Source: Pelargonium cotyledonis (Eukaryota; Streptophyta; Magnoliopsida; Geraniales; Geraniaceae). From it: DNA of 20,027 bases. Shown in pieces: positions 17,030-20,027 of the stretch (positions within the stretch are counted from its first letter, which is position 1; each line of letters opens with the position of its first letter). The translations under genes were made by a program, and so were the position numbers. A model generated the notes under the pieces. It was not told the DNA's origin and did not search any database. It saw nothing but the letters and a program-made list of their open reading frames with translations. The stretch is from positions 1 through 20,027 of the forward strand of contig JAYMTA010001440.1 in NCBI GenBank assembly GCA_036897625.1. The letters run 5' to 3'.

Positions 17030-17645
17030 CTCTGTGCATGCTTTCTGTTCACCTTGTCTAGCTAATTTTGTTTTTAAAGTCCAGTTCCTTTTAAGAATGA
17101 CTTTTTTTAGTCTCAACCCTTGGAAATTATTTTTAAAGCTCTCGTAAAATGACTTTTATGCATCCATACGCTAGTTGACAAAGAGGGAACATGAGAGTAT
17201 AAAACTGTTTACAGGGTGGATCGTGCTGCAATCATTGCCAGCAGTGCTAATCTACAACTCTTGGAGTTTCCATTTTGATATTGGTACAGGGACATGGTGT
17301 ATTATAGTTCTGCTAAAGTAGAAGTGCTATTTGACTTGTTCTTAGGTTGCCTTGTTTGACTTGTTCTTTTCCATGCATTTGATGGAGCATCTGCATCCAT
17401 GCCACCAATAGCATAAAGTATAAGAGCAACAATGTCCATTAAAAAGGTAAGATATGGATTGATAGGACTAGGGCAGCAAATGTTGATTTGAAATGCCCAA
17501 AGCCATTTCTCTCAACCCAATCTTGGGGTTGAAGTGAACCTAGTGACTCATTATATGTGTATTTACAGTGTGCAACTAAATACATTTCTTCATAACATTG
17601 AACTGATATCAATGATGTTTGTTGACGACCAGGTAGCATCACCTA
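17030..17645. other. UGT-b upstream region and unexplained stretch
   Basis: Bases 17030-17420 are the 5' flank of UGT-b; 'acagggacatggtgtattat' (about 17285-17306) resembles words upstream of UGT-a and UGT-c. From 17439 to 17642 the - strand is open for 67 codons (MMLPGRQQTSL...). It has no recognised domain and no match to the UGT genes. It may be chance or part of an older fragment; no gene is called. Confidence 0.35.
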
Positions 17646-17930
17646 TTACATGATGAATTGCACCAACTCAGACAAGGTACTATCAGCAGAACCACCTTTC
17701 ATAATATTATCCTTTAAAGTCTATTGCTCTTTTCCTCATCTTCTCTCCATCATCCACCATTAGAAAGGCTGCTTGCGGTTGGCCAAGCCCCAAGGCATTT
17801 TGGTAAGCTCTTTCTCTAATACATAGTAACTGCATTTCCTAAGCAACATGTGTAACTGATACTCTCATAATTTGCATGCCAAGCCATTTGATACAACTGG
17901 TATACTCTTCGATTAAGCTAAGCATTTTCC
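17646..17930 (-). pseudogene. UGT pseudogene fragment lacking the donor-sugar motif
   Basis: Read on the - strand, it has the word encoding SCIKWL (about 17881-17902), then damaged sequence for the GS-x-A-x-VSEKEL strand, then EKELTKMPWGLANRKQPF (about 17767-17820). This joins directly to MVDDGEKMRKRAIDFKG and, after a frameshift, KGGSADSTLSELVQFIM and a stop (17646-17648). The roughly 100 residues containing PSPG are deleted and the N-terminal half is absent. The C-terminal words differ clearly from UGT-a to UGT-c, so the parent was a more distant family member. It has no coding potential. Confidence 0.8.
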
Positions 17931-18053
17931 AATTGCATGCTGGAAATGACAGAGCCAATATTGATTCACAGAAAAGGGTCTATAATCATTAACTTCCATA
18001 TTCATACAGATAATGGAATAGAAATCTAATTTAACTACATGATAACATTCCCC

Positions 18054-18183
18054 AATTCACACATATAATGCAATAAACTCCACCAATTCACACAATGACT
18101 CATAAGATAACATTGCCTAATTCACACTGATAAAGCAATAAACTCCACCAGTTCACACAATGACTTGTAAGATGATCCACCTT
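18054..18183. repeat. 65-bp tandem duplication at the UGT-c 3' end
   Basis: Two gap-free 65-bp units, 18054-18118 and 18119-18183, share 'gcaataaactccacca', 'ttcacacaatgact' and similar words. The second unit spans the stop codon and final codons of UGT-c; the first lies just downstream in its 3' flank. Some 10-15 bases differ, so the duplication is not very recent. Confidence 0.8.
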
Positions 18184-19569
18184 CCCTAATAGATATATCA
18201 ACCTTTTTCTTAAAATCTAATGCTCTCTGTCTCACCATAGTTCCTTCTTCATCCACCATCAGCCTTCTCACAGTTCTTTCAATCTCTCCCCTCTCCAGGT
18301 CATTCTCGAAGGGCATGCCTATCTTCCACACTTGACTCAAGTACCTTGCGTTCACCCTCTGGTCCCCAAAACATGGGCTGGATATAAGAGGGACCCCTGC
18401 AGCGATACTTTCTATGGTTGAATTCCAACCACAATGACTCCAAAACCCTCCTACGGCTTTGTGTTCCAACACCTCCCTCTGGGGTGCCCATTTCACTATG
18501 CAACCTCTTTCTCCGACCATGTCCGTGAAGCCATGGGGAAGAAGCTCAATCCATTCTGAACCTTCAACTGAGCCTGGTCGAATCACCCACAAGAACGGCT
18601 GCTCGCTGTTGGCCAAGCCCCAAGCCATCTCGGTTAACTCTTTCTCACTTACTTCAGCTACACTTCCTAAGCTCACATATAGAACTGAATTTTGGGTTTG
18701 ATTGTCAAGCCATTTGATACAACTAGTGTCCTCTTTGATTAAGCTACAAAAAGACGCTGCAGCTACTTTGTGGAAAGGACCTATTGAGAAGACTGGAACT
18801 TGGTATTGTCGCTGAAGTTTTGCTAGTGCAGGTTGTTCCAGGAAGTCCACTGTATTCCAGATGACAGCTGCTGATGATCTGATATTGCTAACATTGGATA
18901 CAACTTTCCAATAGCCTTCTATGTTGTAAAAATTGTGGATTGGCAGATCTCTATATCGGATAGGATGGATTCCAGGTATTAATTCCATCTCCATAGACTC
19001 TGCATTACAATGTAGTCATGCATGTTCACATTAGAATCTTTAACTTTAATGACTTTTAACTGAAATGATGATTTCACAGAGAACATACCTTGGATAGGAA
19101 TATGGCCTTCTTCTTGAAGGCGAGGATACATGTTGTAAGTTAGCACATTATAAGCACAGGTGGGGCGCATGACGATGCTTCTAAGATTAAGACGCTTAGC
19201 AACAGCTTCTACGTAGTACAAAAGCGCATCATATATGATGCAAACAATCTCATTTCCCTGTTCTTGCGATTCCATCATTTGGACAAGTGATTCTTGAAGA
19301 GCTGTTTGACAGTTTCTGTTAAGTGACATAATGACAGATATAAAATCCCCCGGGGTGGCCTCTTGGTTTGATAAGCCATCTGGTATGGGTAGGAACACGA
19401 AATCAGGGTAGCTAGATGAGTTTGGACTGTTGAATGGGGTGTACACAACAGTTATGGAGAAACCCTGGGAGTGGAGGATCGAGCCTACTTGTAGCATTGG
19501 ATTCAGGTGACCTTGGTATGGCAGCGGGACTAGCACCAACCGGCCTCTTCTTGATCCGGTACCTTCCAT
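18122..19569 (-). CDS. UGT-c: UGT76-like UDP-glycosyltransferase
   Basis: Two exons: 19569-19089 and 18999-18122, with a short 89-bp intron (GTATGT...TGCAG) at the shared site. The product has 452 residues. The catalytic pair is H21 (PLPYQGHLNPM) and D114 (IIYDALLYY). PSPG is at about 331-374, from WAPQREVLEH to CFGDQ, with HCGWNSTIES and final Gln. It is closer to UGT-a than to UGT-b in exon 1 (VVYTPFNSPNSS, LPIPDGLSN). Two Cys lie near PSPG and the catalytic region is intact, so it should be active. The start was set at MEGTGSRRGR by comparison with its sisters; an upstream ATG would add 28 residues that do not match UGT N-termini. Acceptor unknown. Confidence 0.9.
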
Positions 19570-20027
19570 CTCAGTGTACTCTTTCTGTTCACCTGCCTTA
19601 ATTAGTTTATATAGCACAACTGAAGATTCCATGTACATAAGCAAACTTGGCAAAACAGTGCATCATCTTCTTGGTAAAAGAAAAAAATGATTTTATTATG
19701 CTCTTTGTAGTTTGTTGTCTTGTGGCTTGAAGTCACGAGTGATGTGCATGTACTTGGCATTTAACATTTCTTCTTTGTTTCTACGTAACATAAGGTTATA
19801 TACGTTTTGTTTGTATGCAGCAGAGCTCATGTGGCTGTTTGCTCTTTGGAATCTTCTTCTGGTATTGGCACAAGGTGTGTCATTATCTTGGTAACATTTG
19901 TCATTTTCTCTGTTTTCTTATTATGCCTTGATATTCAAATTCAAGTCCCTCTCGCTTGATGATAGAATTATTCCCAATCTAGCAACGGTAACTATATCAG
20001 GTAATTATCATCTTCATGGCATGAACT
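19570..20027 (-). promoter_or_regulatory. UGT-c upstream region
   Basis: No gene is seen. The part from about 19640 to 19890 is homologous to the region upstream of UGT-a ('catcttcttggtaaaag', 'cttgtggcttgaa', 'ggctgtttgctctttggaat'), so the promoter was duplicated with the gene. Beyond 19900 the sequence is AT-rich with nothing recognised. Confidence 0.45.

Noticed and set aside
19570..19653. Upstream ATG codons that lengthen UGT-c, and similar ones in UGT-a and UGT-b
   Set aside because: The added residues differ between the paralogs apart from a short EQK..TE stretch and do not fit UGT N-termini, which begin just before the RRGRLVLVP strand.
1..20027. tRNA or rRNA genes
   Set aside because: No cloverleaf-like B-box arrangement or rRNA-like conserved stretch was recognised by eye on either strand.

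Overview
The window is nuclear DNA of a flowering plant, most likely a eudicot. It has AT-rich intergenic DNA, intronless class I small heat-shock protein (sHSP) genes, UGT76-type glycosyltransferase genes with one GT-AG intron, a Stowaway-type MITE, and no bacterial gene organisation. The species cannot be told from the sequence.

Positions 1-12660 form a decaying tandem array of a composite unit. Each unit starts with an sHSP 3' end on the + strand, followed by a convergent gene on the - strand for a small protein with two ubiquitin-like (Ubl) domains. From left to right: an sHSP 3' end cut by the window edge and an intact Ubl gene (UBL1, 736-1431); an sHSP relic, a Ubl stub of 40 codons (UBL2) and a broken Ubl gene (UBL3); an sHSP relic, intact UBL4 (5375-5905) and frameshifted UBL5; an sHSP relic and intact UBL6 (7871-8398); the only complete sHSP gene (10133-10621), with a heat-shock element upstream, and intact UBL7 (11433-11969); and a last sHSP 3'-UTR relic at about 12330-12660. 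Three sHSP relics carry the same 32-bp deletion, so one broken copy was amplified together with the Ubl genes. The Ubl proteins fall into an A type (UBL1, 3, 5), a B type (UBL2, 4, 6) and an intermediate (UBL7). None ends in the Gly-Gly needed for ubiquitin-style conjugation. Their function is unknown.

Positions 12675-19653 hold three tandem - strand UGT76-like glycosyltransferase genes of about 447-452 residues, each with an intron at the same site, plus one UGT pseudogene fragment that has lost the donor-sugar motif. They probably glucosylate small molecules such as hormones or specialised metabolites; the acceptor cannot be read from the sequence. There is no sign that the UGT block and the sHSP/Ubl block work together; they look like two neighbouring tandem clusters.

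Mobile and repetitive DNA includes a Stowaway-like MITE (1814-2034), a foldback-like GGTTCGG-rich element with a possible 6-bp target duplication (8656-9101) and a truncated relative (about 3256-3660), a poly(A)-tailed retroposon-like 3' end (about 9388-9500), GATA microsatellites behind the Ubl genes, and several local tandem duplications in promoters and 3' flanks.
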